16,448 nt of DNA from Tannerella sp. (GTDB taxonomy: Bacteria > Bacteroidota > Bacteroidia > Bacteroidales > Tannerellaceae). Positions 7,165-13,998 of this stretch are shown here, piece after piece. Within the stretch, counting starts at the first letter, position 1, and each line of letters begins with the position of its first letter. The translations under genes were made by a program, and so were the position numbers. The notes below the pieces were generated by a model. That model had not been told where the DNA came from. It made no database searches and saw only the letters and a list, made by a program, of their open reading frames with translations. The stretch is from contig JAITBC010000153.1 in the NCBI GenBank assembly GCA_031283785.1, positions 1 to 16,448 of the forward strand, read 5' to 3'.

Positions 7165-8487
7165 CTATCTGTAATTGCCTCCCTGCGATGGATATTCCCT
7201 CTGATAAGGAGGTTGCTGATATCCTGCCCCTGCCGGTGGCGGTGGCGGAGGATATCCTCCTCCCACAGGCACATTCACCGTCATTGCCTGTAACAGGCGA
7301 CTGTAAACATGATTTAACTGCAGTAAAAGCTGCGCCATACGTTCATTTTCATTACGAAAGGCGGCGCTGTCAACAAGAGAACTGTCATACATATCGCGTA
7401 TGCGGTTTAACCCTGCATTTATATGCTGTATCGTATCCATCTGCACACGAAGTCCGGCAAGTTGCGATTCGTAGAAATGATTCATCTCCGAAACATTATC
7501 ATTAAGTCTGGACATATGTTCCACATACCCGATTGACTTTTCTTCCGCTCCTTCTTCGTCCGAACCGGATATGACTTTGCATGAATGGATAAGCGAATCG
7601 GATACGTCTCCCAACGAACCGGTGATATCGTTGAATTTCTCAAGGTTCTGCGATACGGTGGAAATCTGGTCGATATATGTTTGTGTTACTTCCGTAAGGT
7701 CTGCCATCTTCGATATCTGTTCTGCCGCGCTGTTTAATTTCTTTATACTTTCGGCAAGCATTTCCGAATCTTTTTCCGAGATATTAAGCCCCATCGTTGC
7801 CATACCTGCATTTACAATATCCTGTGGTGATGATTGTTGTCCTTGCTGCATGAAAGAAGCGTCGGCGCCTCCGGTAGCCGCCCCATCTCCATATACTCCG
7901 CCCGATATTCCGCCACCCGAAGCCATTGCTCCGCCGCCCGATATTCCGCTGCCCAAAGCCCCCGAAGCCATTGCTCCGCCGCCGGATATTCCGCCTGCGC
8001 TACCGCCCATAGCTGCTATAATTCTTATTCCTGCTCCGGCTTCCTCACCCGTTTCTGTCCGGCTTCCTGCGCCCGTACCGGTTTTCTCGCCTGCACCGGT
8101 CCCCAGTCCGGACAAATCGCCGATGATCACCGTACCACCGCCTCCAATATTACCTGCACTTCCGGCCACAACCGAATCCGCAGCAACACCTCCGGAAACA
8201 AAATCCGGGCGATCCAACGGATTTTTTGATTTCAGGACGGGGAAAACTTCTTCCCAGTTATATTCGCTACTCGGACGTTCAAATCCCGAAATAACAAATA
8301 CACATGCTTCCGTGATCATAGATACGAACAATATCTGATTGGCATAAGGAAGATGCAACAATTTAAACAACGCGCCGATAAGCACGACGGCTGCACCCCA
8401 ACTGTATATAAAATTCAAAATGCGTTTACCCCTTTCGCTCGAAAGGAACATTTCCATCCTGTTCTTGTATCTTTTATATTTACCCAT
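7165..8487 (-). CDS. gldL: T9SS motor protein GldL/PorL with large glycine-rich insert
   Basis: GldL/PorL forms the inner-membrane proton-driven stator with GldM. The N-terminus (GKRILNFIYSWGAAVVLIGA, then FKLLHLPYANQ and TEACVFVISGFE) gives two transmembrane helices at about 24-43 and 50-68. Lys42 and Glu60 sit where the family has its ion-path lysine and essential glutamate; this is my alignment by eye. The C-terminal cytoplasmic part (about 222-405) is helical, with NISEKDSEMLAESIKKLNS and the expected coiled-coil pattern. At 440 residues it is much longer than most GldL proteins. The extra length is a Gly/Ala/Ser-rich segment (about 97-220) with internal repeats, plus a Pro-rich tail (about 412-432). 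It starts 14 bp after gldK ends. Confidence 0.94.
   Translation of the reverse strand: MGKYKRYKNRMEMFLSSERGKRILNFIYSWGAAVVLIGALFKLLHLPYANQILFVSMITEACVFVISGFERPSSEYNWEEVFPVLKSKNPLDRPDFVSGGVAADSVVAGSAGNIGGGGTVIIGDLSGLGTGAGEKTGTGAGSRTETGEEAGAGIRIIAAMGGSAGGISGGGAMASGALGSGISGGGAMASGGGISGGVYGDGAATGGADASFMQQGQQSSPQDIVNAGMATMGLNISEKDSEMLAESIKKLNSAAEQISKMADLTEVTQTYIDQISTVSQNLEKFNDITGSLGDVSDSLIHSCKVISGSDEEGAEEKSIGYVEHMSRLNDNVSEMNHFYESQLAGLRVQMDTIQHINAGLNRIRDMYDSSLVDSAAFRNENERMAQLLLQLNHVYSRLLQAMTVNVPVGGGYPPPPPPAGAGYQQPPYQREYPSQGGNYR
7916..7994 (-). repeat. 34-bp direct repeats within gldL
   Basis: Two 34-bp copies, 7916-7949 and 7961-7994, differ at one base and are offset by 45 bp. Part of the unit recurs at about 7899-7913. 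On the minus strand they encode GISGGGAMASG twice, spaced by 15 residues. They form the core of the glycine-rich insert of GldL, and their in-frame spacing fits growth by slippage or unequal recombination. Confidence 0.9.
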
Positions 8488-8501
8488 AATTCACATGTTT
8501 A

Positions 8502-9935
8502 TTATTTTTTCTTTCCTTTTTTAGAATTTGAAAATCCGATCTGCGTACGAGCGCAACGGAATCCTATATATGAGCGCGTTTCATTCTGATATTCAAACGT
8601 GCGCATATCGGAACGGATGAAACGTGCAACATCTTTCCACGAACCTCCGCGTACAACTTTCTTTTTCATATCATACGGGTCTTCTTTTGCCGCATCGTAA
8701 TGAAGTTCGGGATTTATATCGCTCATTTGTTTAGGCCCGGATTCATAAAAAACCGTCGAAGTCCACTCCGCCACATTACCGGCCATATCATACAAGCCGA
8801 ACTCATTCGGAGAAAACGAAGCCACACGTGCGGTGATGAGATGGCCGTCTTCGGTATAATCGCCTTCGCCCGGCTTGAAATTTGCCATAAAACAATCTTT
8901 ATCGTCTTTAAGCGCGTCGGTTGCCCACGGGTATTTATTCGCATTTTTCCCTGCCCGCGCCGCATATTCCCATTCCCCTTCGGTCGGCAGGCGGTATGGC
9001 TCAATCAGCTGACCGGGAGGCAAATCCAGCGATTGTTTATAACTGTGGGTGCGCCATACGGAAAAGGCTGTTGCCTGTTCCCACGAGACGCCTACTGCGG
9101 GATAATCATCGTATCCCGGATGAGTGAAATACATCCTCAGATAAGGTTCATTGTAGGCGTTTTTGAAATCGTTTATCCAAACCGTTTCATCGGGATAAAT
9201 ATTAACAATACGCGTATGAAGGAAATCGAAATAACTTCCCAGCTGGCGCGTGACCGTCTCATTGACGATGCGTCCTTCATCGTCAATATATGCCGTATCC
9301 TTCGATATCATGATTACCTCGCCGGCATTTGCCTCTATATCCGTATTCCGCACACGTTGTGCCGGGTCCATATTATTTCGGCGCAACGCTGCCGCCGCAT
9401 AATCGTACCATTCGTATTTATAATTCATCTGTTCAGGGTCAAGTCCGCGCTCTCCAGTCGCAGGATTCGTAAAATAAACGCTTTCAATCGCACGTAATTC
9501 ATCTTCGTTAGCGCGTTTCCACGGGATAGGACGGCTCCAGTCGAGATGCGGAGCGACAGGCTCGCCATAACGATCTTCGGTAATCATAAACAAATCATTA
9601 CCGCCATATTCCGGATCCGCCAGACGGGTTCGTATGAGGGAATCGCGCACCCAATAAACGAACTGACGATATTTCGCATTTGTTATTTCCGTTTCATCCA
9701 TCCAGAATGATTCAAAAGAAACGCCTTTTGTGTCGGCTTCAAATCCCCAGATGCTATCGGAATCGGAAGCGCCCATTTCAAAAGCGCCTCTTTTTATTAA
9801 TACCATCCCGTAGGGAGCAGGCTCGCTGAACGAAGCCGATTTAACGCCGACAAGTTCGCCTCCGGAGTTCATTACATTCCTTCCGCATGCTGAAAGCAAG
9901 ACGATTGCCACTGATATCAAAACTACTTTTTTCAT
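8502..9935 (-). CDS. gldK: T9SS ring lipoprotein GldK/PorK
   Basis: GldK/PorK is an outer-membrane lipoprotein that forms the T9SS periplasmic ring with GldN. I start it at the ATG at 9933-9935 (477 residues). This gives MKKVVLISVAIVLLSAC with a lipobox and lipidated C17, and begins 4 bp after porP stops. An ATG at 9956 would add seven residues and overlap porP. The body is a sulfatase-modifying-enzyme (FGE/SUMF1)-like fold: MVLIKRGAFEMGASDSDS, FWMDETEITNAKYRQFV, YRLPTEGEWEYAARAG, GLYDMAGNVAEWTS, VVRGGSWKD and YIGFRCART are all typical. In GldK this fold is structural and not known to be catalytic. Neighbours are porP upstream and gldL downstream. Confidence 0.96.
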   Translation of the reverse strand: MKKVVLISVAIVLLSACGRNVMNSGGELVGVKSASFSEPAPYGMVLIKRGAFEMGASDSDSIWGFEADTKGVSFESFWMDETEITNAKYRQFVYWVRDSLIRTRLADPEYGGNDLFMITEDRYGEPVAPHLDWSRPIPWKRANEDELRAIESVYFTNPATGERGLDPEQMNYKYEWYDYAAAALRRNNMDPAQRVRNTDIEANAGEVIMISKDTAYIDDEGRIVNETVTRQLGSYFDFLHTRIVNIYPDETVWINDFKNAYNEPYLRMYFTHPGYDDYPAVGVSWEQATAFSVWRTHSYKQSLDLPPGQLIEPYRLPTEGEWEYAARAGKNANKYPWATDALKDDKDCFMANFKPGEGDYTEDGHLITARVASFSPNEFGLYDMAGNVAEWTSTVFYESGPKQMSDINPELHYDAAKEDPYDMKKKVVRGGSWKDVARFIRSDMRTFEYQNETRSYIGFRCARTQIGFSNSKKGKKK

Positions 9936-9939
9936 CTCT

Positions 9940-10914
9940 TTATAATATACGTACACTTTTGTGTTTACTTTTCCCCGTCTTGGGTTTGTTGAGCTGCATT
10001 CTGTATTTCAGGAACAATTCATGGCTTCCCATGTTACTGATACCCATTCCCGACAAGGGTGCGTCAAATGCATAGCCTCCTTCTATTTTCCCAAATGTAG
10101 CGCCAAGCATGATCACTAAATCGCCCCAGCCGTTTCCTGCAATATTTTCATCTATACGCCACGACAAACCCGCACTATATTTTTTCGCGTAAACAGCTCT
10201 CGTCGTCACATTGATTTTATACATGTTAATATTTGTTTGTACAAATACCGACGGCTGTAATTCTAATAACGTATTCTTCATCCGAATATTGTATCCACCG
10301 ACAAAATTATAGGATCGTTCGATAAAATCCGAGAAATTTTCGTCATCAAATTCCGGCTCTAAGAGATGCATGGAAGCAAAACCGACATACCAACTGTCCG
10401 TATGGTAATAGACGCCAAAGTTTGCATCAAACGATTTGGATCCGACCTTCGACGCCGGTATCGCCTCATCCTTATCGCCGGGATTGCCCAGACTGTCGAC
10501 CGGCAAAATAACTTTTGTGCCGTCGTCGGAGAGGCTCACCATTCCCAGTTGTACGCCGATACGTAGCGTCCCGTTGCCGGCTTTTTTCAGGAAAGCATAC
10601 TGGAGGCCGGCGTTCAACATACTTTTTATGCTCGACTGAACATCGTTAAAAACCATTACGCCGACGCCATGTTCCTTATTGAGAAACCGGTAAGGCATAG
10701 AAGCAGTCGCAAACAACGTTTTCGGAGCATTATCCCATCCCAGCCATTGGAGGCGGTACAAAGCAACAATATCCAGACTCCCGGTTGTTCCCGCTGTCGC
10801 CGGATTATAATACCCGAGAGCCGCATGATATTGGCTAAACTGCGCATCGCGTTGTGCCTGTGCCATATAAGCACAGTCGGAGATGATGAAAAGCAACAAA
10901 ACGATCCGCCTCAT
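9940..10914 (-). CDS. porP: T9SS outer-membrane protein, PorP/SprF family
   Basis: PorP/SprF proteins are outer-membrane components of type IX secretion, and porP heads the porPKLMN operon in Porphyromonas. The 324-residue protein starts MRRIVLLLFIISDCAYMAQAQ, a signal peptide probably cleaved near AQAQ. The mature start RDAQFSQYHAALGYYNPATA is the family signature (FSQY...YNPA.AG). Alternating hydrophobic strands and motifs such as VALYRLQWLGWD, NFGVYYHTDSWYVGFASMHL and LFLKYRMQL fit a beta-barrel. It is the first gene of the T9SS block, with gldK 4 bp downstream. No clean promoter was found in the upstream gap: the best candidate on the minus strand, AATTTTTG at about 11005-11012, has one mismatch to the -7 box and no -33 partner. 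Confidence 0.95.
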   Translation of the reverse strand: MRRIVLLLFIISDCAYMAQAQRDAQFSQYHAALGYYNPATAGTTGSLDIVALYRLQWLGWDNAPKTLFATASMPYRFLNKEHGVGVMVFNDVQSSIKSMLNAGLQYAFLKKAGNGTLRIGVQLGMVSLSDDGTKVILPVDSLGNPGDKDEAIPASKVGSKSFDANFGVYYHTDSWYVGFASMHLLEPEFDDENFSDFIERSYNFVGGYNIRMKNTLLELQPSVFVQTNINMYKINVTTRAVYAKKYSAGLSWRIDENIAGNGWGDLVIMLGATFGKIEGGYAFDAPLSGMGISNMGSHELFLKYRMQLNKPKTGKSKHKSVRIL

Positions 10915-11431
10915 ACAACAATTGACATATTAATCTTTCTACCTTAAAATATATATAACTCAAAAAAAGAATATAAATTGTGTATCCATATAAAAACTGT
11001 CTGTCAAAAATTATATTGAACTATTGAATACCATATTAACCCGTTGATAATTATGAAAGTGTGTGCTTGCAGTTTTAATGATGAGGAAATCAAACAGTTC
11101 ACCGTATCCTAACCAAAAGGAAAAGATTATTAATTGCTTCGGCAGCGCATTATTCATGGATTTGTCTGGGCCGATGCGACGGTTTGATTTGGGGCCGGAA
11201 TGCATCCCGACGCAATTTATCTGTGGATTTGTCCGGTACATAATCGGCGCTCAAGGAATCCGGTTCAACAGTTCACTGCATAAAGTAGACATAAACGTTG
11301 TGCCGTTTTCACCGGGATCCGTCCAATGCGTTAAAAAGTAGATCTATCAGGTAAGCGAAATTACAATTTTGTCTCAACCGACAATTTGATTATTACATTA
11401 TTCCCCTTATGATACTCAGGGCATGACAAAA
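10915..11431. other. Gene-poor interval with weak direct repeats
   Basis: This 517-bp interval holds no gene I can support. Open frames on both strands (76 and 92 codons) overlap each other, match no family I know and lack promoters. Two imperfect direct copies of about 20 bp, built around ggatttgtc, lie 67 bp apart (at about 11158 and 11225), each after a gcattatt/gcaattta stretch. They hint at a degenerate interspersed repeat or a decayed gene. The part next to porP (10915-11050) is very A/T-rich and presumably holds the T9SS operon promoter. Confidence 0.4.
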
Positions 11432-11653
11432 TCAATATTCTTCTTCATTGAAAAAGAAATCCTCCTTACTCGGATAGTCAGGCCAGATATCTTCCATACA
11501 CTCATATATCTCACCCTCATCCTCCATTTCCTGCAGGTTTTCAATAACTTCCAGAGGGGCGCCGGAACGCTGCGCATAATCAATCAATTCATCTTTCGTC
11601 GCAGGCCATGGCGCATCTTCCAAATTTGATGCTAATTCTAAGGTCCAATACAT
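11432..11653 (-). CDS. DUF2795 domain protein
   Basis: This 73-residue, very acidic protein starts MYWTLELASNLEDAPWPATK and ends EDFFFNEEEY. It closely matches the small DUF2795 proteins that are highly conserved in Bacteroidales, at their full length. Features are the APWPATKDELIDYAQRSG stretch, then PLEVIENLQEMEDEGE and IWPDYPSKEDFFFN. Its function is unknown. It has its own promoter (11713-11742) inside the end of the adenosyltransferase gene, with a leader of about 50 bases, so it can be expressed independently of the upstream genes. The start is the ATG at 11651-11653. Confidence 0.93.
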   Translation of the reverse strand: MYWTLELASNLEDAPWPATKDELIDYAQRSGAPLEVIENLQEMEDEGEIYECMEDIWPDYPSKEDFFFNEEEY

Positions 11654-11712
11654 AACATATAAAATTTATGATCACCCGAAGGCAATCCGGTTCTTTTTTA
11701 TAGAAATCGCCG

Positions 11713-11742
11713 CAAAAATATAATTTTATTTTCTACTTGCAA
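11713..11742 (-). promoter_or_regulatory. Bacteroidota promoter of the DUF2795 gene
   Basis: On the minus strand, TTG (11742-11740), 19 bp, then TATTTTTG (11720-11713) match the Bacteroidota -33/-7 consensus. Transcription would start near 11706, about 53 bases before the ATG. The -33 part overlaps the last codons of the adenosyltransferase gene. Confidence 0.7.
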
Positions 11743-12299
11743 GTATTATTCCAAAAAATTTCTTCACCATTTTTCAATAAACATTCACTGCGTGCTATAA
11801 CAAACAGTAAATCAGATAGTCTGTTCATAAAAACAAGAACAGGTTCCTCTACCGTTTCGGTCTCCGCCAGATGATAGATATTCCGTTCGGCACGTCGACA
11901 TACGGTACGGCACACATGAGCGAGAGCCGCCGAACGGGACCCTCCCGGCAAAACAAATGATTTCAGTTTCGGCAACCGGCCATCTATCCGGTCAATAGCG
12001 TCTTCTATTTTTTTTATGCTCTCGCCGGTAATTTGACTTTCGATTTTATAGTCCGTCTTCGAAGGGTCGGTAGCCAGATAAGAGCCGACGGTAAAAAGTT
12101 TCGACTGAACAAACTGCAATAAATCGCACGTATCCCGCCGATCTTCCCCTTCGACTATCAGCAGCCCGATAAAAGAATTAAGTTCGTCGACAGTGCCGTA
12201 AGCCTCCAGGCGCGGATGTGTCTTCGGCACGCGAAAACCGCCGACCAGAGAAGTCGTTCCTTTATCTCCGCCCTTCGTATATATCTTTGATTTTTCCAT
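11733..12299 (-). CDS. pduO: PduO-type cob(I)alamin adenosyltransferase
   Basis: The enzyme transfers the adenosyl group of ATP to cob(I)alamin (or the corrinoid precursor), making the coenzyme B12 used by, for example, methylmalonyl-CoA mutase. The 188-residue length fits the PduO/MMAB family. The ATP-binding N-terminus YTKGGDKGTTSLVGG (residues 7-21) is clear, followed by RLEAYGTVDELNSFIG. The late family motifs FVLPGGSRSAALAHVCRTVC, RRAER and MNRLSDLLFVIAR are all present. It starts 60 bp downstream of the clostripain-like gene, in an A/T-rich spacer with no promoter match, so it may be co-transcribed with that gene. No other cobalamin gene is in the window, which fits a salvage role. The symbol reflects the family and not a proven pathway. 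Confidence 0.94.
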   Translation of the reverse strand: MEKSKIYTKGGDKGTTSLVGGFRVPKTHPRLEAYGTVDELNSFIGLLIVEGEDRRDTCDLLQFVQSKLFTVGSYLATDPSKTDYKIESQITGESIKKIEDAIDRIDGRLPKLKSFVLPGGSRSAALAHVCRTVCRRAERNIYHLAETETVEEPVLVFMNRLSDLLFVIARSECLLKNGEEIFWNNTCK

Positions 12300-12359
12300 A
12301 ACTCAATAAATTAATAAATTAAAAATCTCTCCTGTTTTTCTCACCCGCCGCTATTCACC

Positions 12360-13829
12360 CTATTCACCGGAAATCGCTTTATACCATGAAGACGACTTGA
12401 ATATCGAATTAAGATAAGGATAAGCATCCTGCATGATATAGGTAGTCAGTCCGCTGTGGCGTTCAATAAAAAAACCGTCATACTCATTAAAATCAGGCAT
12501 TGTTTCACGATTTCCCAGTAGAAACCTTTTCGTTGCGGCCTTCCATACGACCGTTTTATCCAACTGTACGTTAAACGCCCTGTAATACGATTCCGGCGCT
12601 ATTTGCTCGACCGTGTGCGCAAAGTCAAAATAACGAGAGTTCCCGTATCCGTTTTTTATCAGTTTTCCGGGACGGTCGAAGCGTTGAACAGCCTCTGCAT
12701 CCAGTGTCGTCTCATCAACCGCCTTTCCCTGCAGCGCCATTTTTGTTGCGTAGGCAAGAGCTTCCATCTCATCCGTTTTTATCAAACTCAATGTCGTAGA
12801 ACAATACACATCATTCTCCGGTATCGTAGCTATATAATCGTAATAAGATTGCGCAAAACCCGACACAACGGATTTTATCCCGTTTTTTGTATCATACAGC
12901 CGCATTATTTCCTTCTTGTATATTTCGGTAATAAGCCCGTTAGAACCTCCAAAGCCGGGAGATACGATTTCTGCCGACGAAGCCAAAACATATCCGGCCT
13001 TATTGCGCAATTCGTACATCGACATGACGTCCGCCATCAGGCACGCCTCAAGGATAATAAAATCAAACCGCTTATCCGGAATTGCAGCTGCAAAATCATC
13101 ATATTCCATTTCATGCCTTACGCTTTCCCCGTCATCAATAACCAATGAGCGCGGGTTGTTAAGCGTTCCCGCCGGGAGCCATCCGCTTGCATGCGAAAAG
13201 AAAAGCATGCCGTAACTGTCGGCAGGATAATCCGATACCATCGTATTTATTACGCGCTCCAGCATTTTCGGATTTGCCGAATTTTCCTGCCCATAATTCC
13301 TAAGCGTATCAAGCCCGTAATATCCTTCCACATCCTTCCGCCCATTCACACGGAACAAATATGCGCCGACATTCTTTTTATCCGCATAAATAATCATTTC
13401 ACCCTTATCCGGAGTCCAGCCTTGCCGTATCTGACTTATTTTCTGATCCACTTCGCCGGACAAATTACTGTCTCCCCCGATATAAAACAGTATATTTCGT
13501 TTCGGATAAATCTCCAGATAACAAACGATATTCTGCTTACCTTTCGACGAATAAGTATAGATCGTTGCCGTTCCTTTACCGATAGCCGTAACCAAACCCG
13601 TAGCAGATACCCTTGCCACCGAAGGATTATCGCTAACCCACTCCACATTTTTCGATGGAACCGTAAGTTGAATACTATATCCCGTATGCATTTCTATCGT
13701 AGCGATCTCTATCTCCGGCTCTACACTTTCATAAATGCAAGATAAAAATAAAGTCATCATCATCATCCCGCAGAATAATAAAAACACCCCGCGAATATAT
13801 TTTTCATAATGCGTTCGTGCCATTTCCAT
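12360..13829 (-). CDS. Lipoprotein with Ig-like (BIG2) domain and clostripain-type C11 protease domain
   Basis: The 489-residue protein starts with a signal peptide of the lipoprotein type: a hydrophobic run ends at MMTLFLSC, with the lipidated cysteine at C31. Residues about 38-108 form an Ig-like BIG2 domain (VEWVSDNPSVARVSATGLVT, then GTATIYTY). The clostripain (peptidase C11) domain follows from NILFYIGGDSNLSG (about 112). The family's catalytic dyad is visible as His213 in FFSHASGW and Cys263 in ILEACLMADV, so the enzyme looks active. C11 proteases cut after Arg or Lys and are often self-processed. It is probably cell-envelope anchored. No T9SS C-terminal sorting domain is seen, so it is not an obvious T9SS cargo. 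It has a -7 promoter element at 13860. tex lies upstream and the adenosyltransferase 60 bp downstream. Confidence 0.9.
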   Translation of the reverse strand: MEMARTHYEKYIRGVFLLFCGMMMMTLFLSCIYESVEPEIEIATIEMHTGYSIQLTVPSKNVEWVSDNPSVARVSATGLVTAIGKGTATIYTYSSKGKQNIVCYLEIYPKRNILFYIGGDSNLSGEVDQKISQIRQGWTPDKGEMIIYADKKNVGAYLFRVNGRKDVEGYYGLDTLRNYGQENSANPKMLERVINTMVSDYPADSYGMLFFSHASGWLPAGTLNNPRSLVIDDGESVRHEMEYDDFAAAIPDKRFDFIILEACLMADVMSMYELRNKAGYVLASSAEIVSPGFGGSNGLITEIYKKEIMRLYDTKNGIKSVVSGFAQSYYDYIATIPENDVYCSTTLSLIKTDEMEALAYATKMALQGKAVDETTLDAEAVQRFDRPGKLIKNGYGNSRYFDFAHTVEQIAPESYYRAFNVQLDKTVVWKAATKRFLLGNRETMPDFNEYDGFFIERHSGLTTYIMQDAYPYLNSIFKSSSWYKAISGE

Positions 13830-13859
13830 TTAAATTTGCCCTATATATATAAAATGTTG

Positions 13860-13867
13860 CAAATGTA
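13860..13867 (-). promoter_or_regulatory. Bacteroidota -7 promoter element of the C11 protease gene
   Basis: The minus strand reads TACATTTG, a full match to TAnnTTTG, about 30 bp upstream of the ATG at 13829. No good -33 box is seen at the right distance. Confidence 0.5.
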
Positions 13868-13998
13868 CATAAAAGTTTTCATATATACACAGACCCATAA
13901 AAATGTCCGGCAAAATTTATAGAATAAATATACGATTTTTATTTAAAATCTATGCCATAAAATTCGTCAAAAAACACAAAATGCCGTTCCTCCGTTCA

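Noticed and set aside
7571..8338. Plus-strand open frame of 255 codons, Pro/Ala-rich
   Set aside because: It lies antisense to gldL; its proline runs are the complement of the Gly-rich insert.
8700..9497. Plus-strand open frame of 265 codons
   Set aside because: It lies antisense to gldK, whose FGE-like motifs are unmistakable, and the plus-strand translation shows no family features.
9936..9956. Longer gldK start (ATG at 9956)
   Set aside because: It adds seven residues before the MKK signal peptide and overlaps the end of porP. The ATG at 9935 gives a standard lipoprotein signal.
11011..11341. Overlapping open frames of 76 (minus) and 92 (plus) codons
   Set aside because: They match no family I know, lack promoters, and overlap each other in a repeat-like, A/T-rich interval.
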